Assembly: GCA_022432975.1 (NCBI GenBank)
Contig: CM039511.1
Location: 21,292,557 to 21,356,556, forward strand
Source of the DNA: Begonia masoniana
Taxonomy: Eukaryota; Streptophyta; Magnoliopsida; Cucurbitales; Begoniaceae
Direction of reading: 5' to 3'
Length of the DNA stretch: 64,000 nt
Part shown: positions 34,301-46,228 of the stretch, piece after piece
Layout: every line of letters begins with the position of its first letter
Numbering within the stretch: position 1 is the first letter of the stretch
Position numbers and translations under genes: made by a program
Notes under the pieces: generated by a model
The model's database searches: none
What the model saw: the letters and a program-made list of their open reading frames with translations, nothing else
What the model was told of the DNA's origin: nothing

Positions 34301-35770
34301 GTTCCAGAGTTGTTAGCTTTGCTTGCAAATTTGACCATTCAACCGACGGTTCTAGAAAAGATCAAAGAAGCACAACAGAAGGACCCAGATAACAGTATGA
34401 TAAACAAGGTGAAGGACACCACCTCCGAGTTTAGTCTCTCCAAGCAGGGGATCCTGAGGTTTAGAAATAGATGGTATGTCCCTAATGATGAAGGATTACG
34501 TAAGCTAATCTTGGCTGAGGCGCATTCGTCTCCCTTTTCTGTGCATCCTGGAAGCACCAAGATGTACCGAGACCTGAAGTTACTCTATTGGTGGCCAAAC
34601 TTAAAGAGAGATGTTGCTAAGTATGTAGAGTCATGTTTGGTTTGCCAACAGGTTAAAGCCGAGCACCAACGTCCAGGAGGTACCCTTCGACCTCTGCCTA
34701 TCCCCGAGTGGAAGTGGGAACACATAGCTATGGATTTCGTTGTAGGATTACCTAAGACAACTAAAGAACATGATAGTATTTGGGTTGTGATTTATAGACT
34801 GACGAAATTGGCCCATTTCTTACCAGTAAGGACAACCTACTAGATGGACCAGCTTGCTGATCTTTATGTACAAGAAGTTATTAGGTTGCATGGGATTCCT
34901 ACATCTATTGTCTCTGATCGTGATCCTAGATTCACCTCTAGGTTTTGGAAAAGCTTGCAGGGCACATTAGGTACAAAATTATCCTTCAGCACTGCTTTTC
35001 ACCCACAGACAGATGGCCAATCAGAGAGGACTATTCAGATACTTGAGGATATGTTGAGAGCATGTGTGTTGGACTTTCAGACGACTTGGAGCAGACATCT
35101 ACCCTTGGTTGAGTTTTCTTACAACAATAGTTACCAGTCCACCATAGGTATGGCACCTTATGAGGCGTTGTATGGTAGGAAATGTAGATAACCTCTGTAT
35201 TGGGATGAGGTTGGTGAAGCAAAACTTCTTGGACCCGATATTCTGCAGCAGATGTCGGATAAGATTTCTGTTATCAGGAAAAGGATGATGGCTGCGCAAA
35301 GCCGACAGAAGAGTTATGCTGATCGAAGGAGAAGGGATCTTGAGTTTGCAGTCGGAGATGAAGTGTTCTTAAAGATTTCACCATTTAAAGGAGTCCTAAG
35401 ATTTGGCAAGAAAGGAAAACTCACTCCACGGTTTATTGGACCCTTCCCTGTCTTGGCTAGAATTGGTGGTACAGCTTACAGACTGCAATTGCCCCCATCA
35501 TTGGATAAAGTTCATAATGTCTTCCATGTGTCAATGCTAAGGAAATGCATACGAGATCCGACACAAGTTATTCAACCAACAGGCATTGAACTGGAGCCGA
35601 CGCTGGCATATGAAGAGAAACCGGTACAAATATTGGAATATGCAGTTAAGACTCTGAGGAATAAAGAAATTCCATTGGTGAAAGTTTTATGGACAAACCA
35701 CAGCATCGAAGAAGCCACATGGGAGCGACAGCTAGACATGCTAGATAAATATCCGGAGTTATTTGTTTGA
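31355..35770 (+). pseudogene. Chromovirus 2 gag-pol, single frame with eight stops
   Basis: ATG at 31355 opens one reading frame that stays in phase to TGA at 35768-35770 (about 1471 codons), so no indel has shifted it. Domains in order: gag; zinc knuckle [14 protein letters not shown] from codon about 303; protease [12 protein letters not shown] (DTGA near codon 362); RT with FIDD near codons 697-700; RNase H ([20 protein letters not shown]); integrase zinc-binding HPGSTKMYRDL and CLVCQQVKAE; core with MDFVVGLP and [10 protein letters not shown]; and a C-terminal chromodomain-like segment (VKVLWTNHSIEEATWER), which points to Tekay/Del. Internal stops are at 31583, 31685, 31727, 33692, 33929, 34280, 34841 and 35189. 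At least the first three replace expected Trp codons. Confidence 0.9.
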
Positions 35771-35800
35771 GCAATTTTCGAGGACGAAAATTTTGTTTAA

Positions 35801-35811
35801 GGAGGGGTGGA
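35801..35811 (+). promoter_or_regulatory. Polypurine tract of chromovirus 2
   Basis: GGAGGGGTGGA directly precedes the 3' LTR, preceded by GGACGAAAATTTTGTTTAA as in the other chromoviruses of the window. It is the usual primer site for plus-strand synthesis. Confidence 0.8.
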
Positions 35812-38415
35812 TGTAACACTCGAGATACGACTAGGTAATTTTCCTAACTGTATTAACGGTCATGAATATTTAATCTTCGCAGTTTAGAATTTTATGACAA
35901 GTTTAATTAATTACATGTGGGTTTTAAACTAGGTTGAGTGGCAATATTGTAATATTGGAAGTCGAGATCAGTATATAAAGAAAAAGGAAAAGTTTTAAAT
36001 TTCACTCAAGCCACTGTAGCCGACATCTTCTACTCTCGGCGATTTCTCTTTCCCCGAGCTCGCACCCCGCCTGCCAGCAATCTCCCTTCGACGACCGGTT
36101 TTCCCCGCCATTTCCTGGATACTCTACGCCCGAGGTATGAGTTTGTCAATGTAGTTATCTGTTAGTTGATTAGCCCTGCCTTTTGCTTAGCATTGTAGTT
36201 TTGGACTTTTCTAATGGCCGACTAATAATAAGGATATCTAAAATCTGAGAGTTGTGGTGTTATTTCTCGAATCAATTCTGGACATTTTAGATTAATCAAT
36301 AGTCGAATCTGTCGGTCTTGTTTTTGGGATTTCAGACTACACTGAGTATTAGACTAAGGAAACTCGGGAATGACTTTAACTAATAGATCCTAGGATGATT
36401 TATGAGTAGAGTTTTAGGATTTTGATTTAACTACTGTAATGCACATGTTTTAGGTGAAGAAGTTGAAGAGAAAATGTTCAGATTGCTAAGGAGACCAGGT
36501 AAGTGGATGTATTAGGATTTCTGGCCACTAGGGCCCTACACCATAAGGATACTAGGAGAAAAATTGTTGAAATGTTTAACTGATGATTTTGACTAGTAGT
36601 TTGCCATGATATGAAGTATTTGAGCAGGAAGATGTTAAGTTACATGATGTTCTACTCGTTCATACAGTATGATATTCCTCTGTGAAAATTCGTGTCCATG
36701 CATTATGTGCTCGTTTATGATTAAGTTAAGAATATGAAAAGAAAAACAAATGTAAGCATGATTAAGCGCGGAACGGGGGAAATGACTATGACATGTTCAC
36801 AAGGCATATGTATGGCTCGCGAATTCTCCCACTGGTGGAGGCCGAGTTGATGATAAGCATGGCTCGTGAATTCTCCCACTGGTGGAGGCCAAGATAATGA
36901 TAAGTATGGCTCGTGAATTCTCCCATTGGTGGAGGCCGAGATAATGATAAGTATGGCTCGTGAATTCTCCCACTGGTGGAGGCCGAGATAATGATAAGTA
37001 TGGCTCACGAATTCTCCCACTGGTGGAGGCCGAGCTAGTCGTTACTATGATTGCCCGTTTGGCAATGATCATGTGCCCTGTCTTTCTCCCTCGTTCCCTC
37101 CCTTAATACATGCTATGTAATGATGAAAATGAGCATGAATGAAGAAAGATTTACGAACTTATGTTTCTTTAATTTGTTCATTCATGTATGTTTGTCACCA
37201 TGCATTCCTTACTAAGCATTACGCTTATAGTTAAACCTTATGTTGTAGGCGAAGAGACTACAGGTGAAGATACTAATTTCAAAGAGGATATTTAAAGCTG
37301 GTTGCTGGAGGATGCTCAATGTGACAGTGCAGGACTGGAGAGGCGATTATGACCCCTGGTTATTGCTTCCTTATGTCAGTAAGAATACAAGAACTGGAAT
37401 TATGTAGGATAGTGTTAGTATTGTCTGAGTCAACTTCTGAGTCTGGAATTAATTTTAAGGGATTATCGAACGGTCTGTTTTGCTTAAGTCTTCCGCTACG
37501 TTTATTCTGAACGAGTCTCTAATTTTCTACACGTATGAATGTTAAGTCATTGAAATTTGAAGTCTGTGAAGATTAAGTCTATCGGATGTTGTCGAGTGTT
37601 TTAGTCATCCGGTGATGTCGAGTGTTTTGCTCACCGGATGATAAGGGTTAAGTCGTTTGTCGCATAGTCACCGGATGATGTGGGTATTTACAATACCGGG
37701 CGATGTGAGTGTTATTTTGTCGTCTAGCGCCCGGTGGATGAAGCGTATTTTCTTCACCGGATGATGTGAGTGTTTTCTTGTCGTTTAGTGACCGGATGAT
37801 GTGAGAGTTGAAGTGTGTTAGTTGCCGGATGATGAAAGTATGGTTCGTCGTGTAGTTATTCACCGGATGATGTAGACGATGTTTGTCGTTTAGTGGCCGA
37901 ATGTGATTTAATAAGTCATGCGCGATGCGCGTGCTCACCGGATGATGTTTCTTATCTAGTGAGATTTTAATGAGTCACGTGTTTGACTCGTGTTCACCGG
38001 TGGATGTCCACTACTGGGCGATGTTTTAATTGAACATGTGAAACCCACGTGCCTACCGGAAGATATCTTCTATTAGGCGATGATAAGTGAGTCTCGTAGA
38101 GTACACGTGATGAATCGGATGGGGCACACCCTGCCAGCCGATGCATGCAAAACCATGCAAACCCGAGTAGAATCAAGTTAGGTGATTTAAGGGCATTTCT
38201 TCCCTATCCGATTATGCTTTGGAACTGACGATCGAGTTTAATCGACTGATTCTGTCGATGAATGAATTATTAGAAATATGAAGGAGTCAAGTTCATGTTC
38301 TGAGTTTTTTAAAAAAAAAGAAGAGAGGAATACTAATGATGAACATGTGTAGAAATTAAGAAGTAAATGATTACGATTGTCATGTTTACGTGGCGATCCC
38401 ATCGGGGTTGTTACA
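35812..38415 (+). repeat. 3' LTR of chromovirus 2
   Basis: 2604 bp, the same length as the 5' LTR and collinear with it throughout. Donor CCAG|GTAAGT near 36498 and frame GEETTGEDTNFKEDI-stop at 37248-37295 are both conserved. Confidence 0.9.
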
Positions 38416-38937
38416 CGTCATCTTAAAACCTCGTAAATTTTCACATACAACAAGCCACTCCAAAATTATTCACGGGATAATTACCTGGCGACGTGCTGGT
38501 TGTTACAAGTTCAAAATCGTAGGACAATCCATAATTTGTTTGTGATAGGTGTTGAAATGTTGAAATCGGCCGTGTGAAATTTATATTTGTTGAAATGTTG
38601 TTGTTTGTGGTAGGTGTTGAAATGTTGAAATGTTGTTATTTTAAATGTTGAAATTCAAATTTCTGAAGTTGGAATGTTGTTATTTGAAATTTATATTTGT
38701 TTGTGGTAGGTGTTTTGAAGGAACTTTCGTGAGAAAATCGCCCAAACCGACCCGAAAATGCCCCCCCCCCAAACTTTTGTTGGTCGAAAGGTTCCCCGGA
38801 CGACAAACTGGGAGGAGGAGCCGCAGCCGTCGTCGATGGAATTTTGAAATCGAGCGTGTGAGGAGCAATTCGAGCGGGATACGTCAAACCGCTCGATTAT
38901 TTATGGAAAGACTGCAAACTTTAGCGGTTGGTAATCA

Positions 38938-39947
38938 TTGGAGATTAAAGAGATGTTTGACAACATCTCCTTGCACGGGATGTACGACATGCAAGGAGAT
39001 AGCTGTGACAGAATGGTTCGTCTATTTTATGAGAACTTGGTTGTTTCAGGGAGGGCGGGGTGCATGGAGTCGTACCTATTCGGTACGAATATTGTTGTCT
39101 CTGCCAGCGTCATCAACAAATTAATCGGATTTTACGAAGAAGACGCGGAGAAATATTATCACTCTTCCCGAGAGTGTGATTTTACCCGGACTACAGAGGG
39201 AATTGAGTTCATAAGGCAAATCCATTCAAATTCAAACATTGCAGGCTTTGTGAAGCCAAGAGCGAATGCCTTGAACGTCAAGGCTCGAGTTGTTCACAAC
39301 TTGATCACTCAAACCCTATTGCCAAGAGATGGTCACAGAGATCTAGTCAGCTGGATGGATCTCTATATTATGCAGAAGCTATACAGTGGCAGGACGTTCG
39401 ACCCAGGATTTATGATTGTAAGTCTTATGCACGAGGTCGGTCGAACAAAAAACAAGAGTCTGCCGTTTGGTTCATTGATTTGGAAGATCGTAGAGCGATC
39501 TCAGCTTTGTCTGCCCAGAGGAGAGCATATCAGATCAAACAGATCGGGCGATGTATTTGACAGGATTCATCTTACTCGGATGGGTCTGGTTGAAGTTGAT
39601 GGGTCTTGGATGCCCAAGGGAGATCCTGGAGCCTCTACATCTCGGGATGTTCTGATGGAGGACAACACCACCACCGAGAACGCTGACGCCACTGCCACCA
39701 AGGACGCCACCGCCACTTCACCGCACCGCCATTGCACCCCCATGAGGCTAGTATGTCGGAGCAAATGCTTAACAGGATAGATGACTATTTTGCCCAGATG
39801 AACCGGAGGTTGGACATGTGGGAGATCATGTAGAAGAGGCAGGATATTCTGCGATCGTCTCAACTACGGCTCGAAGATGCTTTCGAGCGTTGGCGTGCAG
39901 GCAGAGGCGGCGAGGGCGACGATGCCCCACCTCCACCCTTACCGTAG
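38938..39947 (+). pseudogene. MULE-1 second ORF, plant 'transposon protein'-like
   Basis: The open frame runs 38938-39780; the first in-frame ATG is at 38953 because 38938 is TTG. It reads MFDNISLHGMYDMQGD..., FYENLV, LFGTNIVVSASVINKLIGF, KARVVHNLITQTLLP, and MQKLYSGRTFDPGFMIV. This resembles, from memory, the family annotated 'putative plant transposon protein domain'. A one-base shift in the C5 run at 39736-39740 moves the tail into the next frame (MSEQMLNRIDDYFAQMNRRL, FERWRAGRGGEGDD), with an in-frame TAG near 39832 and the final stop at 39945-39947. A 5' exon may lie upstream beyond the LTR insertions. The gene converges on the transposase. Its function is unknown. Confidence 0.6.
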
Positions 39948-40571
39948 TTTAGCTTATGTTGTATATTCGTTTTAATGTACTCCTTATGTTTGTCATTTTT
40001 ATATAGTTTATTTTTATTCTGTAGCTTAGTTTAACTTATTTGTCTATTGAATTTGTCTGTTGGAAATATTTTTGTGATTTGCATATGTAGAAATTGTTTG
40101 AAGATAGCTATGGGGGAGTCATAAAACAAACAAAATTCTGCCCATTTTTTCAATTTTAATTTTATATTTTATTATAAATTAATTTTATATTTAATCTTTT
40201 CAATTTGATTAATAAATTAAGTTATGTGTTTAATAATTAAATATTATTTATTAATTAATGTATGTATTTAATTAAACACGTTAAAGTAATTAACGTGTTT
40301 TTAATTTAATTTCAATTAATTAACGAGATTAATTAATGTATTAAACACTTTAGTTAATTAATGAATTAACGTGTTAACTTTAATTAATTAATTAATGTAT
40401 TAAACACTTTAATTAATTAATGAATTAACGTGTTAAACGTGTTTTTAATTAATTAATTAAAGTTTACATTAATTCATTAATTAAAGTGTTACGTTAATTA
40501 AAGTGTTAAATGAAATAATTAATTAAACAACGTCATGTATTTATTTAATTCGCCAATTTCAAACATTACAT
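39948..40571. other. AT-rich centre between the two MULE-1 genes
   Basis: From about 40140 to 40560 the sequence is almost entirely TTAATTAA-, AACGTGTT- and AACACTTT-type words, including long self-complementary runs such as TTAATTAATTAA. It separates the convergent 3' ends, as the intergenic region does in two-gene Mutator elements. I see no gene. Confidence 0.55.
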
Positions 40572-42645
40572 TCAACAATTTCTACCTCGGCCTCGCGTCG
40601 TAGATTCTTGCGTCCCCTCAAATTCATTGAAACCCATAACCGTGTCTGCTGCAGGAGCGTCAGAAGTGGATCCCCAGTGAGGACAAGTACGAATGTTATG
40701 CCCTTGCTATCGACATATGCTACGCGTCATCTTCGAGTTCTTCTTACTAATTTTTGAATTCGATGGTTCGTCGACATCCCGCACTCTTGTCTTTTTCGGC
40801 CTTCCAGGTTGACGATGTCTTGTAGGCGGCATGAGTGTCGTCATAGCCGGCCACATTTGTGGGCCGTTCATGGGTTGAATAAAATGTGAATATATCTGCA
40901 TATAAGTCGTCCGGTGATAGTAGGGATGCTTGTACCTTTCTAGTTCCACTCTCATTTTATTAATGCAGGGAATGGAGTGGACACAAGGGATTCTGGTCAG
41001 CTCCCATCTGGTGCACTCGCACACACCCATATTCATGTCGACCATGTATTGTTCGTAACCATTGCTGACCTCAAATCGTGCATCTCCTGCTAACTGAGCA
41101 CTCCAGTTTCGAGCTGAAATTTGTAGATCCTCAAGCTTTTTCTTTATCCGGGGACATAAAATGTCTGTTGATTGTGCCATCTACTCAAACTTTTTGACAA
41201 TGCGAGTCATCAAATCCTTCCGTATTATCTCGAACATGGTGATAATCGGTTTGTCTCTGGCAGGCAATAGAACTGCATTGTATGACTCCGACAAATTATT
41301 CAAGCCTATATCGCACTTAGAGATCGAAGAGAATGCATAACTAGCCCAATGTCTAGGCTCTTCCCTTCGAAGCCATGTGTGGACTTCCGAGTTTAACTGA
41401 AATATTTTTCTCATTTCTATTTCGAAATGATGCTGGATGGGGGCCCTGGCCGCTTTCCACATCGCCTCTCTGTACTTTTTACCCCGAAAGAGACTTTTGA
41501 AATTTGCATACATATGTCGTAGGCAGAAGCGGTATTCGGTGAAAGGAAATTCGGTCTTAACAGCATTCTGCAACCCCTGATATTTGAAATAAAAATCGAG
41601 TCAAAATTAGCAACAATATAATTATCTAACAATTGAAAATGAATTATACCTTTTGACGATCCGAAATAATTATCCAGTTCTCACCCGATCTCATATTCAG
41701 GTCTTGCTTCAAAATTTCCAAAAACTACGTCCATGTTTCCTCAGTTTCTTTTTCAACGTTGGCAACGGCAAGAGGATATATTCCATCGTTGCCATCAATA
41801 TTGACGGCCGTGAGTAATTGGCTGGGACACGAGTCCTTTAGATGACAACCATCCAAACAGATGACAGGGCATCCGTGCTGCAGCAGACCTGCCTTGCAAG
41901 CACACATGCACATATATACTCTTTGACATATCATTAAAGTACTTCTTGTATCGTAAGTATATACTGCTAATGTGCTGCCCAGATTTGATCTATATATTTC
42001 TGATGCGTACGACCAGACTAGTTTGTATTCTTCGTCGCCATCATCTTCGTTTAGTGTTCGGGCTATGCTCCTTGCTCTTTTGACAATATGATGCGTAATG
42101 TTGACAGTGAAATCTTTCCTGACTGTCTCGATGATAGAAGGGATAGCTCACATAGGTTGACTTTTAAATCTATCAAGATAATGAGTTGCAAGATTTTTTG
42201 CTCTAGCATTTCGATTCTCAACTACCCTCGCACAGTTGTGAGAATTGACCAAAGTCTTTATTTGATAGGTCTCCTCGCCTTTAATCTTCGAAGCATGCAG
42301 TCGCCACGGACATCCGTTTGCGCATCTTGCTGTCAGTCGCTTAGTGTCACTTTGGACAAATGTGATGTCGAAACCCTCTTTCAAAGAATATAGTTCTATT
42401 TATTTTTTAATTTCTTTTATATAACTATATGTTCTTCCCAAACAAAAATCATTTGAGTTTTCTTCACATACCAGTAAGTTTTCTACCTCATCAACGTCCG
42501 ATTCGATTGGTGTTCGCAGCTCCTCGTCTAGAGTTACAGATGTCGAATACGCCTCAATTTCTTCATTATTAGTATGCGAATTCCAATCTATATCGACATT
42601 AAAATTTGTTTGATCATTTAAATCGATAAATCTTCTTGGATCCAT
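40572..42645 (-). pseudogene. MURA-type Mutator transposase, broken by stops
   Basis: Starts at ATG 42645 (MDPRRFIDLNDQ, acidic N-terminus). A 76 bp intron, 42471-42396 (TG|GTATGTG...AATAG|), precedes a zinc-binding segment (CANGCPWRLHAS...HNC). The DDE catalytic region shows LDGCHLK, IIISDRQK and NNLSESYNA, with CLRHMYANF between the last two. A second intron, 41649-41577 (AG|GTATAA...ATCAG|), follows DRQK. The SWIM zinc finger CECTRWELTRIPCVH is near 41010, then a basic tail and a degenerate zinc knuckle (QGHNIRTCP), ending at TGA 40572-40574. In-frame stops occur near 42145 (after SQPM), 41726 (after ETWT), 41178 (after KKFE) and 40706 (after SICR). The Asp-Asp-Glu residues themselves look intact. 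Confidence 0.85.
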
Positions 42646-43403
42646 TGTCTACAAAAAAAAAAAGAATAAATAATAATTCTGAAATAATAAATTTGTAAAT
42701 AGTAGCAAAATAATTAAAGGTGTAATACAAATATTAGTAATTACTATAAAAAAATATACTGTAAATAATTACTATAATAAATAATTTAAAAATAATTACT
42801 ATAATAAAATAATTAAGAAATAATTACTATAATAAATAATTCAGAAATAATGAAATATACATTAATATTGATAATTACTAATCCTAATAAATAATTATAA
42901 ACAGTAAAATAATTATAATTAATAATAATTACTATAATAAATAATTCAGAAATAATGAAATATTCATTAATATTCATAATTACTAATTCTAATAAATAAT
43001 TTATAAACAGTAAAATAATTATAATTAATTAATTAATAATTACTATAATAAATAATTCAAAAATAATAAAATCTTAAATAACAGTAAAATAATATTTAAT
43101 GGAATATACATTAATATTCATAAACAATACCGTTGAAATAAATCTGTCAAACTAACAGGAGAGGTGGAGAAGAAAAACTAATAGGAGAGAGCGGAGAGGA
43201 AGTCGGCTGTGGAAAACAAGAGGAGGAGTAGGAGAGAGCGGAGAGGAATTTGGCTGTGAAAAACAAGAGAAGGAGGGGGCGAGATTAAATAGGCACTACA
43301 ACGGTCGACCGTATTCATAAAACGGTCGACCGTTCTGGGATTCTTTTTCAAAAATTATTCGCCCACAGTATACCCGTGCTGCGAATATTTCAGAGGGTTC
43401 ACG
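42646..43403. other. Transposase upstream region
   Basis: 42660-43130 is AT-rich with several imperfect repeats of AATAATTACTATAATAAATAATTC. 43150-43275 holds two direct copies of a purine-rich GGAGAGAGCGGAGAGGAA...GGCTGTG(G/A)AAAACAAGAG segment. A pair of palindromes follows. This is the probable promoter side of the minus-strand transposase. Confidence 0.5.
43301..43334. promoter_or_regulatory. Twin ACGGTCGACCGT palindromes
   Basis: Two perfect palindromes, ACGGTCGACCGT at 43301-43312 and AACGGTCGACCGTT at 43321-43334, are separated by ATTCATAA. They lie about 660 bp upstream of the transposase start and near the inner edge of the right terminal region. Binding by transposase or a host factor is speculation. 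Confidence 0.35.
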
Positions 43404-46228
43404 TGTGACAGCCCGGAACCGGATCCCGATCGGAATCCGAGAACCAAGCCGTCACTCCGGACATTTAACGGAAAACGGTGACTATTTTTTTTTTATCAAA
43501 ACAGACTGAACATTTACAAAACTATACACAGAGGGAGAGAAGATGTTCTCTGGTTTGAAAGCAAAACGGGTTTCACTGAAGAATGGCAGAAGAAAACCGA
43601 AATGCAAGAATGTAGACGGAAAACAATTAGGAATCAGAATACAACAAAGTGACAGAAGGAAAGCAGGAAGACAGGGATATTAAAGAGAAACTTAAACTGG
43701 AGAAGAAACATACTGTGGAAGGCTACAGTGTATAACAGAAACCATAGACAATCGAGGATGAATAATAGAAGAGAAAAAGGTAAAACAAAAAACAGAAATG
43801 GGCGATAAAACATAGAAACAGAATAAAACAGGAAGACGTAGGCGGAAGACTTAGTTTAAAAACCAATAAAATACTGTTGGGCGGAAGATGTGACCTGACG
43901 TCAGGCGGAAGATGCATTTGCAAAGACAAAAGTAAGGATGACGTCAACCGGAAGATACAGACAGCAGAGGAAATCAAATGAAATGATGACGTCAGCCGGA
44001 TGATGGATGACGTCAACCGGAAGATACAGACAGCAAAGGAAATCAAATGAAATGATGACGTCAGCCGGAAGATGGATGACGTCAACCGGAAGATACAGAC
44101 AGCAGAGGAAATCAAATGAAATGATGACGTCAGCCGGAAGATGGATGACGTCAACCGGAAGATACAGACAGTAGAGAAAATCAAATGAAATGATGACGTC
44201 AGCCGGAAGATGGATGACGTCAACCGGAAGATACAGATAGAAGACGGAATTCGGATGAGGTGATGACGTGAGCCGGAAGATGGATGACGTCAACCGGAAG
44301 ATACAGACAGCAGATGGAATTCGGATGAGGTGATGATGTCAGCCGGAAGATGGATGACGTCAGCCGGAAGATACAGACAACAAACAACACCGGATGAGAT
44401 GAAGACGTCATCGGATGAGATAATTGAACTGGGCGGTGGAGGTGGATGACGTCACCGGTGGATATACACTTAAACAACAGTGGACGTGATAGGATGATAT
44501 AGTCTAAAAGGGGCAGAGTTTGAAAACTTTTAACAGAAAAACATACGGGCAGGGAGCATCAAAATAGAAGGCATAAGGGTTTCAAACCTTCAAAACCCGA
44601 TTCAAAACAAGATTTTTGAAACACACTTTGCAGATGATAGATTTCAACTAACAGATTTAAGAAAGACAGACTGCATGGATAGCTCTAGAATTCGAGACCA
44701 TCCATGCAAACCTTAAAACAAGAAAATATTCTAAAACATTTCAGAACATTCAGGACATGAGTTCAACTGTCAAATACAGTGATTTCTAAAGCTGAGACAT
44801 CAGAACTTGTACATTGTTCTAAAAGTAAAACCTCTGAATCAGTACAGAACCTAACATGCAATTGCAGAATCTACCAAAAGAAGAGTTTTTACAGAATTTT
44901 ACAACACAACCAGAACTTCCAGAAGACTTACAGATATAGACATTACAGAAAACTTAAACCTCGGGTCAGAATTTGTCTTGTGTAGCAACCACACCCCCAT
45001 GAGCTCGATCCACCAGCCACCTATTCATCAGACTGAGGCACGAAGTCCTCATTTTTGGGTTCAGTACCTACATCGGGGAGTTCACCTATCAGTCTAAAAC
45101 TCAATAAGAACATATATATATATATGCAGTGATGCAAAATGCTATGCATGCGGTTTTCAGAATACAGTGACAGTACAGAACATTACGTTTCAGTGGCAGA
45201 GGGGTATAAGTGGGGATTATAGGGGAACTGGCGAACAGTAGGTGCACTATCAGGCACAACAGAGATACAGAACATAACAGAAACAGATCTGGGGGCCAGT
45301 CCCCGTCCCACACTTAACCGGTACATTTCAGTCAGATTTTATCTTGCTTAACTTCAAAACCGTGTACAGAAAACAGTTTTGCATGAACTTTCAGAAAATC
45401 GTGTATGCATGGACATTTACAGTGCTTACAGTTGATACAGCAGAGAACAAGAAGATAAAACAACAGGAACCTGAACAGAAACCACAGAACTTAACTCTAA
45501 CCCTTCTACCCGAAACCAGCCAACAGAATGTAGAACCTAGTACCTCCGAGATGTAAGACCTTAAGGGCCAACCTACAGATATGAACTTACCTGTTATCCG
45601 CGATGCAGTTGACTGGAAAGTCTCGGGAATGCACAGATCTGTAACAAACACGTAAAGAAATAAACAATGCTACAAATGCTAACAATAAGTTAGAAGAATC
45701 AGCAGCAACACGTTTCAAATCTTTAGAAAACACACCAACGTGTTTTCATCCAACGACAGTGAGCTTTCACTAAATACCAAGCCCTAAACTTCGGTAAAAA
45801 CCCACATTAAACTTGTCCAAACTTGTTAGCATGAGTAGATGCTTACCTTTTGCTGAAGGAAACAGAAGAATGCAAGAGAAACAAGGTTTGGTACTTTGTT
45901 TCAGTCGCCAGGAAGAAAGAAAGCAGAGAAAGAAGAGAAGAAGCAGAGAAGTGAACTAAGGGGTTTCACGTAGGAGGAGTATGTCTTGTTCAGCAAGTTG
46001 TCAAGTGTCGATAGCATATTGGTTTCTTCCCACCAAACTTAATTAGTTCTCTATTTTACCCTTCCATCCATTTTAAACTTAGTGTTTTGTTTAGTTACAC
46101 ATTAGTTTGGTTCTCCCCTCACTAAATGCTCCAAAATTTTACAATAAAATAGTTATTGTATTTATGGCAATTTAAATCCATACAATAATTCAACAGATTA
46201 TTACATGGCAAAAATGCCGGGTGTTACA
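43404..46228 (-). mobile_element. Solo LTR, target duplication TCACG
   Basis: Minus strand runs from TGTAACACCCGGCATTTTTG (46228) to CCGGGCTGTCACA (43404), 2825 bp. Perfect TCACG copies lie at 43399-43403 and 46229-46233. Landmarks (minus): donor AAAAG|GTAAGC near 45846, donor ACAG|GTAAGT with GT at 45590-45589, acceptor-like CTGATAG, and a 21-codon frame GELPDVGTE...EDFVPQSDE-stop at 45086-45021. It carries a large TGACGTCA minisatellite. No internal region is present. Confidence 0.85.
43890..44470. repeat. 69 bp tandem repeat with TGACGTCA palindromes
   Basis: About six units of 69 bp. Each has GGATGACGTCAACCGGAAGA and GATGACGTCAGCCGGAAGAT joined by an ACAGACAGCAGAGGAAATC spacer. I count 13 exact TGACGTCA palindromes, which is a classical bZIP/TGA-factor binding core. 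The last units are more diverged. Minus-strand frames of 85-166 codons across the block are artefacts of the repeat. Confidence 0.85.

Larger units (their letters stand above)
28588..38415 (+). mobile_element. Tekay/Del-like chromovirus 2, structurally complete
   Basis: 9828 bp with equal-length LTRs (28588-31191 and 35812-38415, 2604 bp each). A perfect target duplication CGTCA lies at 28583-28587 and 38416-38420. It has a primer-binding site at 31196 and a polypurine tract at 35801. My hand count gives about 44 differences between the LTRs (about 1.7%), so insertion is recent. At a commonly used plant LTR rate of 1.3e-8 per site per year this is under about 1 million years; that rate is an assumption. 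The gag-pol frame is uninterrupted by frameshifts but holds eight stop codons. Confidence 0.9.
26281..38517 (-). mobile_element. Solo LTR split by a whole chromovirus
   Basis: Minus strand begins TGTAACAACCAGCACG at 38517 and ends GGGCCATGACA at 26281. Flanks AATTC (26276-26280) and AGTTC (38518-38522) are a 4/5 target duplication. The LTR occupies 38517-38416 and 28587-26281, about 2.4 kb, interrupted by the element at 28588-38415. Landmarks (minus): donor CAG|GTAAGG near 28386, donor CCAG|GTAAGT with GT at 27967-27966, and frame GDNLEGENFKSNDEA-stop at 27293-27246. A CGTCCAC/GGACCACGTGAC minisatellite lies at 26540-26890. It lies only 18 bp inward of the previous insertion. Confidence 0.8.

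Noticed and set aside
38645..39124. 159-codon frame overlapping the start of the MULE second ORF
   Set aside because: It is a shadow frame of 38938-39780 plus upstream sequence through a poly-C run. The alternative frame carries the recognisable family pattern.
40140..40560. Replication-origin-like AT-rich palindromic stretch
   Set aside because: Low-complexity TTAATTAA runs between convergent transposon genes explain it. There is no supporting origin feature.
43930..44370. CRISPR-like regular repeats
   Set aside because: The 'spacers' are themselves repeated and the whole 69 bp unit is tandem. There are no cas genes and this is a plant nuclear context.
43723..44477. Minus-strand frames of 85-166 codons with repeating 'LPADVI' peptides
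   Set aside because: They are translations of the 69 bp tandem repeat (69 is divisible by 3, so the frame stays open). There is no start context or domain, and the block lies inside a solo LTR.
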